Part shown: positions 34,561 to 43,739 of the stretch, piece after piece
How positions within the stretch are numbered: position 1 is the first letter of the stretch
Layout of the letters: each line of letters starts with the position of its first letter
DNA from: Methyloversatilis sp. RAC08
GTDB lineage: Bacteria; Pseudomonadota; Gammaproteobacteria; Burkholderiales; Rhodocyclaceae
Reading direction: 5' to 3'
Length of the DNA stretch: 64,000 nucleotides
Assembly: GCF_001713355.1 (NCBI RefSeq)
Contig: NZ_CP016448.1
Span: 1,054,001-1,118,000 of the forward strand
Notes under the pieces: generated by a model
Databases searched by the model: none
What the model saw: only the letters and a program-made list of their open reading frames with translations
What the model was told of the DNA's origin: nothing
Translations under genes and position numbers: made by a program

Positions 34561-35664
34561 ATGCAAGTCGCCAACATCACCTTTGACCGATTCAATGCGC
34601 TGGCCGACGATCAGGCGCAGTCGCGCATTCTCGCGGCGCGCGAAAAGCTCGGCCAGCGCGCAGTCATCCTCGGTCACCACTATCAACGTGCCGATGTCTA
34701 TCGCCACGCCGACCTGACCGGCGATTCGCTTAAGCTGGCGCGGCTGGCCAGTCAGACCGATGCGGAATTCATCGTGTTCTGCGGCGTGCACTTCATGGCC
34801 GAAGTTGCGGACATCATGTCGCGCCCGGAACAGATCGCCATCCTGCCCGACCTGGCGGCAGGCTGTTCGATGGCCGACATGGCCAGCCTGGCCAAGGTGG
34901 AACGCTGCTGGCGCGAGCTGCGCGACATGACCGGCGACCCGGATGCGCTCATCACACCGGTGACCTACATCAATTCGGCGGCCGACCTGAAGGCCTTCTG
35001 CGGCGAGCACGGCGGCATCGTGTGCACCTCGTCGAACGCTGCCAGCATTCTCGAATGGTCGCTCGCGCGGCGCGAAAAGGTGCTGTTCTTCCCCGACCAG
35101 CACCTCGGGCGCTGGACAGGCTACAAGATGGGCATTCCGCTCGACGACATGGTGGTGTGGGACCCGGATCTGGAGAATGGCGGCCTGACGCGCGAGCAGG
35201 TGGCGAAGGCGAAAATCCTGCTGTGGAAGGGCCACTGTTCGGTGCACCAGATGTTCCAGCCGGCGCACATCCTGCGCTGGCGCAACCAGCATCCGGACGG
35301 CCTCGTCATCTCGCATCCGGAAAGTGCCCTCGAAGTGTGTCGCCAGTCGGATTACGTCGGTTCGACCGAATACATCCTGAAGACGGTCAAGGCGGGCGCG
35401 CCCGGCACGAAGTGGCTGGTCGGCACCGAACTCAACCTCGTGAATCGCCTGGCCGAGGAAGTGAAGCACGAGGGCAAGACCGTTCAGTTCATGGCACCCA
35501 CCGTGTGCATGTGCTCGACCATGCAACGCATTGATCCGCAGCATCTGGCCTGGTGTCTGGAGAACCTCGCCGAAGGTCAGGTGGTGAACCGGATCAGCGT
35601 GCCGGAACACGAAGCCGTTCCAGCCAAACTCGCGCTCGACCGCATGCTCGCCGCCTCGCCCTGA
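34561..35664 (+). CDS. nadA: Quinolinate synthase A
   Basis: Condenses iminoaspartate with dihydroxyacetone phosphate to make quinolinate for NAD. The 367-residue protein has LGHHYQRADVYRHAD near 37-51 and the conserved cysteines for the 4Fe-4S cluster in GCSMADM (C102), KGHCSVH (C226) and VCMCSTM (C316, C318). ATG 34561 begins the conserved N-terminus. nadB and nadC are not nearby. Confidence 0.95.
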   Translation: MQVANITFDRFNALADDQAQSRILAAREKLGQRAVILGHHYQRADVYRHADLTGDSLKLARLASQTDAEFIVFCGVHFMAEVADIMSRPEQIAILPDLAAGCSMADMASLAKVERCWRELRDMTGDPDALITPVTYINSAADLKAFCGEHGGIVCTSSNAASILEWSLARREKVLFFPDQHLGRWTGYKMGIPLDDMVVWDPDLENGGLTREQVAKAKILLWKGHCSVHQMFQPAHILRWRNQHPDGLVISHPESALEVCRQSDYVGSTEYILKTVKAGAPGTKWLVGTELNLVNRLAEEVKHEGKTVQFMAPTVCMCSTMQRIDPQHLAWCLENLAEGQVVNRISVPEHEAVPAKLALDRMLAASP

Positions 35665-35677
35665 GGACGGCTTCCAC

Positions 35678-36163
35678 ATGGACTGGATGCAGCGCTGGGA
35701 ACTGGCCAGTTATGTCGTGACCGCGCTGGGCCTGCCCCTGGCGGTCATCACCTTCATCTACCAGCAGCGGCGCGAGCGCGACAACGAAGACGAAGAGGCG
35801 TACCAGATGCTGTCGGACGCCTACATCGACTTCCTGAAGATCGTGCTCGCCAATCCGGACCTGCCGCTGCGCGAAACGGCTGCGCCGCAGCACCTCAGCG
35901 ACGAGCAGGAACGGCGCATGCACATCATCTACCAGATGCTCATTTCGCTGTTCGAGCGCGCCTATCTGGTCGCCTGGACTGACGAAACCGAAGGGCTGGC
36001 CGCACGCCGCTGGGCGTCATGGGACGACTACATGCGCGAATGGCTGGCCTGCGACGCCTTCCGCAACCAGCTCATGACCCTGCTGCGCGGGGAAGACCCG
36101 GCGTTTGCGCGCCACATGATGAGACTTGCCGAAGCCGGTCGCGGCCACCCGCTCGATCCATGA
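35678..36163 (+). CDS. Hypothetical membrane-anchored protein
   Basis: A 161-residue protein with one hydrophobic segment at about 9-28 (ASYVVTALGLPLAVITFIY) and a charged, mostly helical body. Residues 78-135 look like a helical bundle (EQERRMHIIYQMLISLFERAYLVAW). I do not recognise a family. It overlaps the downstream EEP gene by 4 nt (ATGA), so it is likely to work with or be co-produced with it. Confidence 0.7.
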   Translation: MDWMQRWELASYVVTALGLPLAVITFIYQQRRERDNEDEEAYQMLSDAYIDFLKIVLANPDLPLRETAAPQHLSDEQERRMHIIYQMLISLFERAYLVAWTDETEGLAARRWASWDDYMREWLACDAFRNQLMTLLRGEDPAFARHMMRLAEAGRGHPLDP

Positions 36164-36915
36164 CGACAGACCTTCGCATCTGCACCTGGAACATCCACAA
36201 GGGCTTTTCGCAGTTCAACCGCCGCATGGTGATCCACGAACTGCGCGACCGCCTGCGCTACCTGTCGTCGGATCTGGTGTTCCTGCAGGAGGTGCAGGGT
36301 CAGCACCACGGGCATGCGCTGCGCCACGCCGACTGGCCGATCGAGCCGCAGTACGAATTCCTGGCCGATGAAATGTGGCCGGCGACCGCCTACGGCCGCA
36401 ATGCGGTGTATGACCACGGCCACCATGGCAACGCCATCCTGTCGCGCCACCCGATCTCGCAGACCGACAACCACGACATGTCGGCACACCGCTTCGAACA
36501 GCGCGGTCTGCTGCATTGCGTGATCGAACCGGTGCCCGGCCGGCGCGTGCACGCGCTGTGCGTGCATCTGGGCCTGACCGCACGCGGCCGGGCCCAGCAA
36601 TACGCCATGCTGGCCGAGCACGTGAATTCGACCATACCCGCCGCCGAAGCCTTGATCGTGGCCGGCGATTTCAATGACTGGCACAACCGTGCCGAAGGCC
36701 AGTGGGCCGATGCACTTGGCCTGCAGGAGGCGCACAGCCTGTTCCACGGCCGCCCCGCGCGCAGCTATCCGGCGGCCTTTCCGCTGCTGCGGCTGGACCG
36801 CATCTATGTGCGCGGACTCGACGTGGGCGAAGTGAAGCTGCATGCAGGCCGACCCTGGTCGCGCATTTCCGATCATGCGGCGCTGACCGCGCGACTGTCG
36901 CTGACTGCATCGTGA
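36160..36915 (+). CDS. Endonuclease/exonuclease/phosphatase-family protein, YbhP-like
   Basis: A 251-residue protein with EEP-fold motifs: LRICTWNIHKGF near the start, LVFLQEVQG (metal-binding Glu), GRNAVYDHGHHGNAILS, AGDFNDWHN and SDHAALTAR at the end. Substrate unknown; it could be a nuclease or a phosphodiesterase for lipids. It is followed by clsB, as ybhP precedes clsB (ybhO) in E. coli, which hints at a lipid-related role. Confidence 0.87.
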   Translation: MTTDLRICTWNIHKGFSQFNRRMVIHELRDRLRYLSSDLVFLQEVQGQHHGHALRHADWPIEPQYEFLADEMWPATAYGRNAVYDHGHHGNAILSRHPISQTDNHDMSAHRFEQRGLLHCVIEPVPGRRVHALCVHLGLTARGRAQQYAMLAEHVNSTIPAAEALIVAGDFNDWHNRAEGQWADALGLQEAHSLFHGRPARSYPAAFPLLRLDRIYVRGLDVGEVKLHAGRPWSRISDHAALTARLSLTAS

Positions 36916-36944
36916 CGACGTCGTGAGACCGCAGTGAGCCTGGG

Positions 36945-38135
36945 ATGAGTCGATTCCTGCCTGGCAACGACATCCGCCTGCTGGTGTGCGGCGAACAGTA
37001 CTTTCCTGCGCTGGAAGCGGCGATCGATCTCGCGCGCCATGAAATCTTTCTGGAAACCTACATCTTTGCCGACGACAGCATCGGCGAGCGCATCGCCGCC
37101 GCCCTTGCGCGGGCCGCACGACGCGGCGTGCGCGTGCGCATTTTGGTCGACGGCTTCGGCGCGCGCGAATTCGAAACCACGCACCGGGTGGCGCTGGAGA
37201 CCGCCGGCGCGCATACGCTGATCTTCCGCCCCGACATCAGCTGGGTCACGCTGCGCCGCAACCGGCTGCGCCGCATGCACCGCAAGCTCGCCGTCATCGA
37301 CGCAAGCACCGGCTTTGCCGGCGGCATCAACATCATTGATGACATGCACACCCCCGGTCACACACCGCCGCGCTTCGATTTTGCGGTTCAGGTGCGCGGG
37401 CCGCTGGTGGCGCGCATGCATGCCGAATGCCAGAAGCTTTGGGAACGCGTGGCCTGGGCGACGCTGCAGTTCAGGCCACGTCTGCCGCGCCTGCGGGAGT
37501 ATGCCAACCGGCAGGCCGGACAGATCCGCGCCACGCTGCTGGTGCGCGACAACCTGCGACACCGGCGCGATATCGAGGACGCCTATCTCGAGGCGATCAA
37601 CGGGGCGCGCAGCGACATCATCATCGCCAATGCCTACTTCCTGCCGGGCCGGCGCTTCCGCCAGGCGCTCGTGCGGGCGGCGGAACGCGGCGTGACGGTG
37701 ACGCTCATCCTGCAGGGGCGGGTCGAATACCTGCTGATGCACTACGCCTCGCAGGCGCTCTACGGTGCGCTGCTGTCGAAGGGCGTGCGCATCGTCGAGT
37801 ACCGCCGCAGTTTCATGCACGCCAAGGCGGCCGTCGTGGACGACGACTGGGCCACGGTCGGCTCCAGCAATATCGATCCGTTCAGCCTGATGCTGGCGCG
37901 CGAAGCCAATGTGGTGGTGAGCGACGCCGGCTTCACCCGGGAGCTGCGGCAGAAGTTGCTGCAGGCGGCCAGCCATGGCGGCCGCGAGCTGCGGCATCGA
38001 CAGTGGAAGAACCGCCCGATGACCGAACGCGTGCTGCGCTGGATGGCCTACGGCATGGTGCGCGTGATGATCGGTCTGGCCGGCGACCTGCTGGCGCGGC
38101 GCCGCGCCGGACGCGACACACGGCACAACCTCTGA
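36945..38135 (+). CDS. clsB: Cardiolipin synthase B / phospholipase D family
   Basis: Synthesises cardiolipin by phosphatidyl transfer. The 396-residue protein has two HKD motifs (MHRKLAVID, H112; MHAKAAVVD, H292). It lacks N-terminal membrane helices, which separates ClsB/ClsC types from ClsA. ETYIFADDSIGERIAAAL near residue 37 and the GSSNIDPFSLMLAREAN segment fit ClsB. It is 29 nt downstream of the EEP gene. Confidence 0.88.
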   Translation: MSRFLPGNDIRLLVCGEQYFPALEAAIDLARHEIFLETYIFADDSIGERIAAALARAARRGVRVRILVDGFGAREFETTHRVALETAGAHTLIFRPDISWVTLRRNRLRRMHRKLAVIDASTGFAGGINIIDDMHTPGHTPPRFDFAVQVRGPLVARMHAECQKLWERVAWATLQFRPRLPRLREYANRQAGQIRATLLVRDNLRHRRDIEDAYLEAINGARSDIIIANAYFLPGRRFRQALVRAAERGVTVTLILQGRVEYLLMHYASQALYGALLSKGVRIVEYRRSFMHAKAAVVDDDWATVGSSNIDPFSLMLAREANVVVSDAGFTRELRQKLLQAASHGGRELRHRQWKNRPMTERVLRWMAYGMVRVMIGLAGDLLARRRAGRDTRHNL

Positions 38136-38153
38136 GCCCAGGTGGCGCCGTGC

Positions 38154-38170
38154 TTTCAGGCTGGTTTCAG
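38154..38170 (+). promoter_or_regulatory. Direct repeat TTTCAG-N5-TTTCAG, candidate response-regulator site
   Basis: Two TTTCAG half-sites 11 bp apart, the spacing used by OmpR/PhoB-family regulators that bind as head-to-tail dimers. A -10-like TACACT lies at 38181. It is directly upstream of the PepSY/RR/HK/PepSY operon, so autoregulation is plausible. Confidence 0.45.
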
Positions 38171-38192
38171 CTTCGGCACCTACACTGCAGCC

Positions 38193-38525
38193 ATGAGAAC
38201 CCGACGCCTCCTGCTCTTCATGGCCGTTCCGCTGCTCGCCATCGGTGTGCTCGCCGCCGGCCTGTTCTACATGCCCATGGGCCTCGCCGACGACGATCAC
38301 ATCCGGGCGCGGGAATTGAGCCAGCGTGGCGAAATCCTGTCGCTGGAAAGGATTTCCGATCTCGCGAAGGCGGTGCACCCGGGCAAGCTGATAGACATCG
38401 ATCTGGAGCGCAAGCGCGAGCTGTGGATCTATGAAGTCGAGCTGCTCGACGATCGGGGCCGCGTGTGGGAAATGAAGTTCGACGCACGCAATGGCGAACT
38501 GCTGAAGCTGGAACAGGACGACTGA
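38193..38525 (+). CDS. PepSY-domain membrane protein, first gene of a two-component operon
   Basis: A 110-residue protein with an N-terminal hydrophobic segment (about 5-26, LLLFMAVPLLAIGVLAAGLF) and a PepSY domain (about 45-110: EILSLERISDLAKAVHPGKL, then WIYEVELLDDRGRVWEMKFDARNGELL). ATG 38193 is chosen because it begins the hydrophobic segment; the longer frame from 38142 would cover the promoter-like sequence. It is 1 nt from the response regulator, with another PepSY gene at the operon's end. It is likely to inhibit or tune the kinase. Confidence 0.85.
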   Translation: MRTRRLLLFMAVPLLAIGVLAAGLFYMPMGLADDDHIRARELSQRGEILSLERISDLAKAVHPGKLIDIDLERKRELWIYEVELLDDRGRVWEMKFDARNGELLKLEQDD

Positions 38526-38526
38526 C

Positions 38527-39204
38527 GTGCGACTGCTGCTCGCTGAAGACGACGAAGCGCTCGTTGCCGGGCTCAAGCCGGCGCTGGAACAGGCCGGCTA
38601 CGCGGTCGATCTGGCGACCGACGGCGTGCTTGCGCAGCTGTGCGCAGACGCGATCGACTACGACCTCGTACTGCTCGACCTGGGTCTGCCGCGGCGCAGC
38701 GGCGTCGAGGTGCTGCAGCACTGGCGCAGTTCAAGCAGGTCGATGCCGGTGGTGGTGCTGACGGCGCGTGACACCTGGCAGGAAAAGGTGGCGGTGCTGA
38801 CCGCCGGCGCCGACGACTATGTGTGCAAACCCTTCCACACCGAAGAGCTGCTGGCCCGTCTGGCGGCCGTGCTCAAGCGCAGCACGTCCGCCAGACTTGC
38901 ACCGGGGCCGCTGTCGGTCGCCGGCCTGTCGCTCGATGAGCACGAGCAGAGCGTCACATTGGGCAACGGTGAGCGCGTCGGGCTTAGCCAGATCGAATTC
39001 CGTCTGCTGCGCTGCTTCATGCTGCATCCCGGGCGCGTGCTGTCGCAGCAGCGCCTGAACGAACACCTCTATGACCACGCCACCGAACACGAAAGCAATG
39101 TGATCGAGGCACACCTCACCCGGCTGCGCCGCAAGATCGGCCGTGACTGGATACAGACGCGGCGCGGTCAGGGTTATGTGTTCGACCCGCCTGCCGAACC
39201 ATGA
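38527..39204 (+). CDS. OmpR-family response regulator
   Basis: A 225-residue regulator with a receiver domain (acidic EDD at 7-9, phosphoacceptor D51 in LLDLGLP, T/K in VVLTARD and VCKPF) and a winged-helix C-terminal domain (about 130-220: LSQIEFRLLRCFMLHPGRVLS, then RLRRKIG). It resembles the PmrA/QseB subgroup. The start is GTG 38527. It overlaps the kinase gene by 4 nt. Confidence 0.92.
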   Translation: MRLLLAEDDEALVAGLKPALEQAGYAVDLATDGVLAQLCADAIDYDLVLLDLGLPRRSGVEVLQHWRSSSRSMPVVVLTARDTWQEKVAVLTAGADDYVCKPFHTEELLARLAAVLKRSTSARLAPGPLSVAGLSLDEHEQSVTLGNGERVGLSQIEFRLLRCFMLHPGRVLSQQRLNEHLYDHATEHESNVIEAHLTRLRRKIGRDWIQTRRGQGYVFDPPAEP

Positions 39205-40574
39205 ACGGTTCGCTGCACCGGCGCCTTGCCATCGGTCTGACGATCAGCCTTGTGCTGCTGGCCGGCCTGCAATGGCTGCTGTCCGGCATCGCCATCGAGC
39301 GGCTGCTGAAGGCGCAGCTTGCCCAGCGTCTGGAGCGTGATGCGGAGAACCTTCTGGCCGCGCTGCACATCGACGCCGACGGCCGACTGGCACTCGACGC
39401 GACGCGCGTCGGCGGCGAATACCAGCGCCCGTTCTCGGGCCATTACTACCGGCTCGAGATCACGCACGACGGTCAGACGCACGACATCACATCGCGCTCG
39501 CTGTGGGACGGCGGACTTGCGCTGCCGCCGGCGGCCGATGCGCGCCGACGTGAGACAGCGGCGCGCGGTCCGCAGGGGCAGTCGCTGTGGGTGGTGTCGG
39601 TGCAGTACGAGAAGCGCACCCAGCGCGTCACGATCGCCGTGGCCGAAGACCTTGCGCCGCTGCAGTCCGGACTGCGACAGTGGCATCTGCTGTACGGCCT
39701 GCTGTCGCTGGCGGTGCTGCTGCTGGTGCTGGCTGTTCAACGCTGGGTCGTGCGGCGCTCGCTGCGCCCGCTGGCCGAGCTGCAGCGGCAGTTGCAGGCA
39801 CTCGGACGGGGCGAACGTAGCGAACTCGATGCCCCGGTGCCGGATGAAATCGGGCCGCTGGTGGCGCAGCTCAACAGCATGCTGGGCATGCTCGCACGCC
39901 GCTCGCAACGTTCGCGCGAGGCGCTGGGCAACCTTGCCCATGCGCTCAAGACAAGGCTGGCGGTGCTGGTGCAGGCGACCGAGTCGCCCGAACTCGCCGC
40001 GCACCCGGCGCTCAGGCAGCGCCTCGTCGACAGCAACACGCTGATGCGCCACGCCATCGAACGAGAGCTGCGTCGGGCCCGGCTGATGGGCGGTGCGCAT
40101 CCGGCCCAGCGCAGCAGCGTCGCTGCGGTGATCGATCAGCTCGGGCGCACGCTGGGCATCCTCTACGCGGAAAAGAAGCCCGATATCCGCATCGACGTGC
40201 CGTCGGGTCTGGCGCTGGCCATGGACCCGGAAGACCTGCTCGAACTGCTCGGCAACCTGATGGACAACGCCTGCGCGTGGTGCACCGGCGTGGTCGGCGT
40301 CTCCATCCGGTACGCCGACGACATCAGCATCACACTTGAAGACGACGGCCCGGGATGCCCGGCCACACAGCTTGAAGCGCTGACCGAACGCGGCTTTCGC
40401 GCCGACGAATCACGCCCCGGCCACGGTCTGGGTCTGGCCATCGTGCGCGATCTGGTCGACAGCTACGGCGGCACACTGGAATTCGGTCATTCGACCGCAC
40501 TGGGCGGACTGCGCGTCACCGCGCACCTGCCTGTCCATCTGGGGCACACCGCCCCGAACGTCCGAGGAGACTGA
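39201..40574 (+). CDS. Sensor histidine kinase of the PepSY-linked two-component system
   Basis: A 457-residue kinase with two transmembrane segments (about 9-30 and 163-183), a periplasmic sensor of about 130 residues, HAMP, an H-box in NLAHALKTRLAVLVQ (H247), and HATPase motifs NLMDNACAWC, EDDGPGCPA and GHGLGLAIVRDL. Arrangement and H-box resemble PhoQ/QseC-type sensors. Signal unknown. One base separates it from the second PepSY gene. Confidence 0.92.
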   Translation: MNGSLHRRLAIGLTISLVLLAGLQWLLSGIAIERLLKAQLAQRLERDAENLLAALHIDADGRLALDATRVGGEYQRPFSGHYYRLEITHDGQTHDITSRSLWDGGLALPPAADARRRETAARGPQGQSLWVVSVQYEKRTQRVTIAVAEDLAPLQSGLRQWHLLYGLLSLAVLLLVLAVQRWVVRRSLRPLAELQRQLQALGRGERSELDAPVPDEIGPLVAQLNSMLGMLARRSQRSREALGNLAHALKTRLAVLVQATESPELAAHPALRQRLVDSNTLMRHAIERELRRARLMGGAHPAQRSSVAAVIDQLGRTLGILYAEKKPDIRIDVPSGLALAMDPEDLLELLGNLMDNACAWCTGVVGVSIRYADDISITLEDDGPGCPATQLEALTERGFRADESRPGHGLGLAIVRDLVDSYGGTLEFGHSTALGGLRVTAHLPVHLGHTAPNVRGD

Positions 40575-40575
40575 C

Positions 40576-40899
40576 ATGAAGACATCTGCAATGCGCACTG
40601 CCCTGGTTGCCGTGCTGACCGCGTGCGCCACCCTGCCTGCATTGGCCGACGACGACGACCTGCCGAAGATGCGCGCCATCGCTGCCGGCGCCAAGCTGAT
40701 ATCACTCGAGGACGCCCAGGCCAAGGCGCTCGCCGCCAAACCCGGCACCATCGTGGACGTCGACCTCGAACGCCGCTTCCTGGGGCGAAACTACGACTAT
40801 GAGTTCGAAGTGATCGACGCCGAGGGCAAGGAGTGGGAGGTCTACATCAACGCCCGCGATGGCTCCGTGCGATCGGTGCGTCAGGACTGGTTCGAGTGA
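40576..40899 (+). CDS. Exported PepSY-domain protein, last gene of the operon
   Basis: A 107-residue protein with a signal peptide (about 1-24, cleavage near ALA-DD) and a single PepSY domain (KMRAIAAGAKLISLEDAQAK, then YDYEFEVIDAEGKEWEVYI). It is soluble in the periplasm, unlike the membrane-anchored PepSY at the operon's start, and both share the DVDLERR-like core. It probably interacts with the kinase's sensor region. Confidence 0.87.
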   Translation: MKTSAMRTALVAVLTACATLPALADDDDLPKMRAIAAGAKLISLEDAQAKALAAKPGTIVDVDLERRFLGRNYDYEFEVIDAEGKEWEVYINARDGSVRSVRQDWFE

Positions 40900-40975
40900 G
40901 GCGACGCACGCAGCCTGCACCGTTGCAGCACGTCTGCTGCACAATCAGGCCTGACCTTCCCGTACCGGACTGACC

Positions 40976-42478
40976 ATGAGCTTTGAACACGCCCTGCCCC
41001 ACTGGATCAACAACGCACGCGACGTGCTGCACAGCGAACGTCAGGCCGACGTATTCGATCCGGCCCATGGCCGGGTTGCGCGGCGCGTGCTGCTGGCCTC
41101 CGACAGCGACGTGTCGGCAGCGGTCGCCAGCGCCTCAGCGGCACAACCCGCGTGGGGCGCACTGCCGCCGCTGCGCCGTGCGCGCGTGCTGTTCCGCATG
41201 CAGGAGCTGGTGACGAAGTACAGCACCGACCTCGCGCGCCTGATCACGCGCGAGCATGGCAAGACGCTGCCGGACGCGCAGGGCGAGGTGCAGCGCGGGC
41301 TGGAGGTGATCGAATTCGCGTGCGGCATTCCGCAACTGCTCAAGGGCCAGTATTCGGACAACGTCGGCGGCGGCATCGCCAACTGGAGCCAGCGCATGCC
41401 GCTGGGTGTCACGGCGGGCATCACGCCGTTCAACTTCCCATTCATGGTGCCGATGTGGATGGCCCCGGTGGCCATCGCCTGCGGCAACAGTTTCATCCTG
41501 AAGCCGTCGGAACGCGATCCGTCACCGTCGCTGCTGACTGCCGAACTGTTCCGGGACGCCGGCCTGCCGGACGGCGTGTTCAACGTCGTGCAGGGTGACC
41601 GCGAGGCGGTCGATGCGCTGCTGGTGCATCCGGACGTGCGCGCCGTGAGCTTCGTCGGCTCGACGCCGATCGCGCGCCACATCTATGAAACCGCGGCACG
41701 CCACGGCAAGCGTGCTCAGGCGCTGGGTGGGGCGAAGAACCACATGGTGGTGATGCCGGACGCCGACATCGCGCAGGCGGCCGACGCGTTGATAGGCGCC
41801 GCCTACGGCTCGGCCGGCGAACGCTGCATGGCGATTTCGGTCGCGGTGGTGGTGGGCGACATCGCCGATGCGCTGGTCGATGCAGTCAAGGTCCGCGCGC
41901 AGAAACTCACGATCGGCGACGGCGAAAGCCCGGGCGCCGACATGGGCCCGGTCGTGACAGCCGCGCACCGCGACCGCATCGTGTCGCTGATCGACAGCGG
42001 CATCGCGGAAGGTGCGACGCTGGTGCTCGACGGGCGGCGACACACGGTGGCCGGGCGGGAGAACGGCTACTTCCTCGGCGCGACGCTGTTCGACCATGTA
42101 ACGCCCGACATGCGCATCTGGCGGGAAGAAATCTTCGGCCCGGTGCTGTGCGTGGTGCGTGCGGCAAGCTTCGGCGAAGCCGTCGAGCTGGTGAACAGCC
42201 ACGAATACGGCAATGGCGTGTCGCTCTACACGCGGGACGGACGCACCGCGCAGGAATTCGCGCAGCGCATCGAAGCCGGCATGGTGGGTATCAACGTACC
42301 GATTCCCGTGCCGATGGCGTGGCACTCGTTCGGCGGCTGGAAACAGAGCCTGTTCGGCGACCTGCACGCCTATGGCGAAGAGGGCGTGCGTTTCTACACG
42401 CGCTACAAGAGCGTCATGCAGCGCTGGCCGGACAGCAGCTCGAAAGGGCCGGAATTCGGGATGCCGGTGAATCAATGA
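40976..42478 (+). CDS. mmsA: CoA-acylating methylmalonate-semialdehyde dehydrogenase
   Basis: Converts methylmalonate semialdehyde to propionyl-CoA in valine breakdown (and malonate semialdehyde to acetyl-CoA). The 500-residue aldehyde dehydrogenase has the conserved glutamine-for-glutamate context [16 protein letters not shown] and catalytic Cys284 in [11 protein letters not shown], plus [12 protein letters not shown] near 381. These and the [16 protein letters not shown] tail are typical of MmsA. No mmsB is adjacent. Confidence 0.93.
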   Translation: MSFEHALPHWINNARDVLHSERQADVFDPAHGRVARRVLLASDSDVSAAVASASAAQPAWGALPPLRRARVLFRMQELVTKYSTDLARLITREHGKTLPDAQGEVQRGLEVIEFACGIPQLLKGQYSDNVGGGIANWSQRMPLGVTAGITPFNFPFMVPMWMAPVAIACGNSFILKPSERDPSPSLLTAELFRDAGLPDGVFNVVQGDREAVDALLVHPDVRAVSFVGSTPIARHIYETAARHGKRAQALGGAKNHMVVMPDADIAQAADALIGAAYGSAGERCMAISVAVVVGDIADALVDAVKVRAQKLTIGDGESPGADMGPVVTAAHRDRIVSLIDSGIAEGATLVLDGRRHTVAGRENGYFLGATLFDHVTPDMRIWREEIFGPVLCVVRAASFGEAVELVNSHEYGNGVSLYTRDGRTAQEFAQRIEAGMVGINVPIPVPMAWHSFGGWKQSLFGDLHAYGEEGVRFYTRYKSVMQRWPDSSSKGPEFGMPVNQ

Positions 42479-42484
42479 TTGCAG

Positions 42485-43042
42485 TTACTCGATGAGGATC
42501 TGCGGCAGCCAGTGGGAACGCGGGTCGCCGACGCTCAGGTCTTCATCGCGCAGCGGGCGCGTACGTCGCTCGACAGGCACGCTGTCGGGCACGATGAAGG
42601 GGTCCATGTCGACATCGTGCGCCACCCCCTCGATGCGCCCGCCCGCGACCTTCATCCGGTAATACACGCCGTTGAACGGATTGATGTGCAGCGCCGCCGG
42701 TTCGGTGCGCATGAACATCAGCGCCATTTCGAGCGGGACCAGATCGGTTTCGCTGACCCGCGGCACTTCGCGCTCGACCGGAAAATTGCACAGTCGCTGC
42801 GTCGGCCCGGTCAGACAGCGGAACGGACGCATGGCGAGAAAGTATTCTTCGAGCTTGGCGTCGAGCACCACCTTGAAGCGCGAAGTGCCGTCCGCTTCCG
42901 GCGTGAAGGTGACCTGACCGATCACGATCCGCTCGCCCTGCGCATTGCCCAGCGTGATCGTGCGTGTGCCGGTCAGCACATCAGCGTGCGCCGCGGTGCT
43001 GACCAGCAGGCTGCACAAGGCTGCGTTCATCCATCGTTTCAT
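42485..43042 (-). CDS. Hypothetical exported protein
   Basis: A 185-residue protein with a signal peptide (about 1-20, cleavage near AHA-DV). The mature part is beta-rich with two cysteines (RCLTGPTQRLCNF) that could form a disulfide. No family is recognised. ATG 43042 begins the signal peptide; the frame is open upstream but not protein-like. It converges on mmsA with a 6-nt gap. Confidence 0.72.
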   Translation of the reverse strand: MKRWMNAALCSLLVSTAAHADVLTGTRTITLGNAQGERIVIGQVTFTPEADGTSRFKVVLDAKLEEYFLAMRPFRCLTGPTQRLCNFPVEREVPRVSETDLVPLEMALMFMRTEPAALHINPFNGVYYRMKVAGGRIEGVAHDVDMDPFIVPDSVPVERRTRPLRDEDLSVGDPRSHWLPQILIE

Positions 43043-43152
43043 GCTGCCCCCCCCGATGCCTGTTGTTGTGCGTGTGCTGTACTCATGGAACCTGCGTGAT
43101 CTGACCGGTCGAAGTCTGCATACCTTACGCCGCAACCGGAATCGATACTGCC

Positions 43153-43731
43153 ATGAACCGCCGTCATTTCACCGTCGCTGCCGGCACGGCGCTGCTGGCG
43201 CCCGGGCTGGCTCGCCCGGAGACGCCGGGCTCCGCACTTGTCGCGCTGCGAACTGGCGGCTGCGCCCTGCTGATGCGCCACGCGACGACCGAGCCCGGCA
43301 TCGGCGATCCGCCCGGCTACCGGCTCGATGCCTGCAGTTCGCAACGCAACCTGTCACCGGCCGGACGCGAACAGGCGCGACGCGCCGGCGCATGGCTGGC
43401 GCAGCAGGGCGTCGTGTTCGATGCGGTGTTCAGCAGCCGCTGGTGCCGCTGCGTCGATACGGCGTCGCTGATGTTTCCCGGTCAGCCGGTCGAGGTGCTG
43501 GAAGCGCTGAATTCATTCTTCGACGACGGCAGCGCGCGCGAACGCCAGACCGCTGCGCTGCGCAGCTGGCTCGGAACACTGGAAGGATCGCGTCGGGTGG
43601 CGCTGGTGACGCATCAGGTCAACATACTGGCGCTGACCGGCGACAATCTCTCCATGGGCGGGGCGGTGGTGGCACAACCCGACCGGCGCGGCGGCGTGCG
43701 CAGCGTCGGCCGGATCGACCTGGGCGGCTGA
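43153..43731 (+). CDS. Histidine phosphatase family protein with export signal
   Basis: A 192-residue protein. The N-terminus (MNRRHFTVAAGTALLAPGLA) looks like a Tat-like or Sec signal. The phosphatase signature LLMRHATTEPG (catalytic His), SSRWCRCVDTA and VTHQVNILALTG (second His) follow, as in the SixA/phosphoglycerate-mutase branch. Export suggests a periplasmic phosphatase with an unknown substrate. Confidence 0.82.
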   Translation: MNRRHFTVAAGTALLAPGLARPETPGSALVALRTGGCALLMRHATTEPGIGDPPGYRLDACSSQRNLSPAGREQARRAGAWLAQQGVVFDAVFSSRWCRCVDTASLMFPGQPVEVLEALNSFFDDGSARERQTAALRSWLGTLEGSRRVALVTHQVNILALTGDNLSMGGAVVAQPDRRGGVRSVGRIDLGG

Positions 43732-43739
43732 GCACCTGC

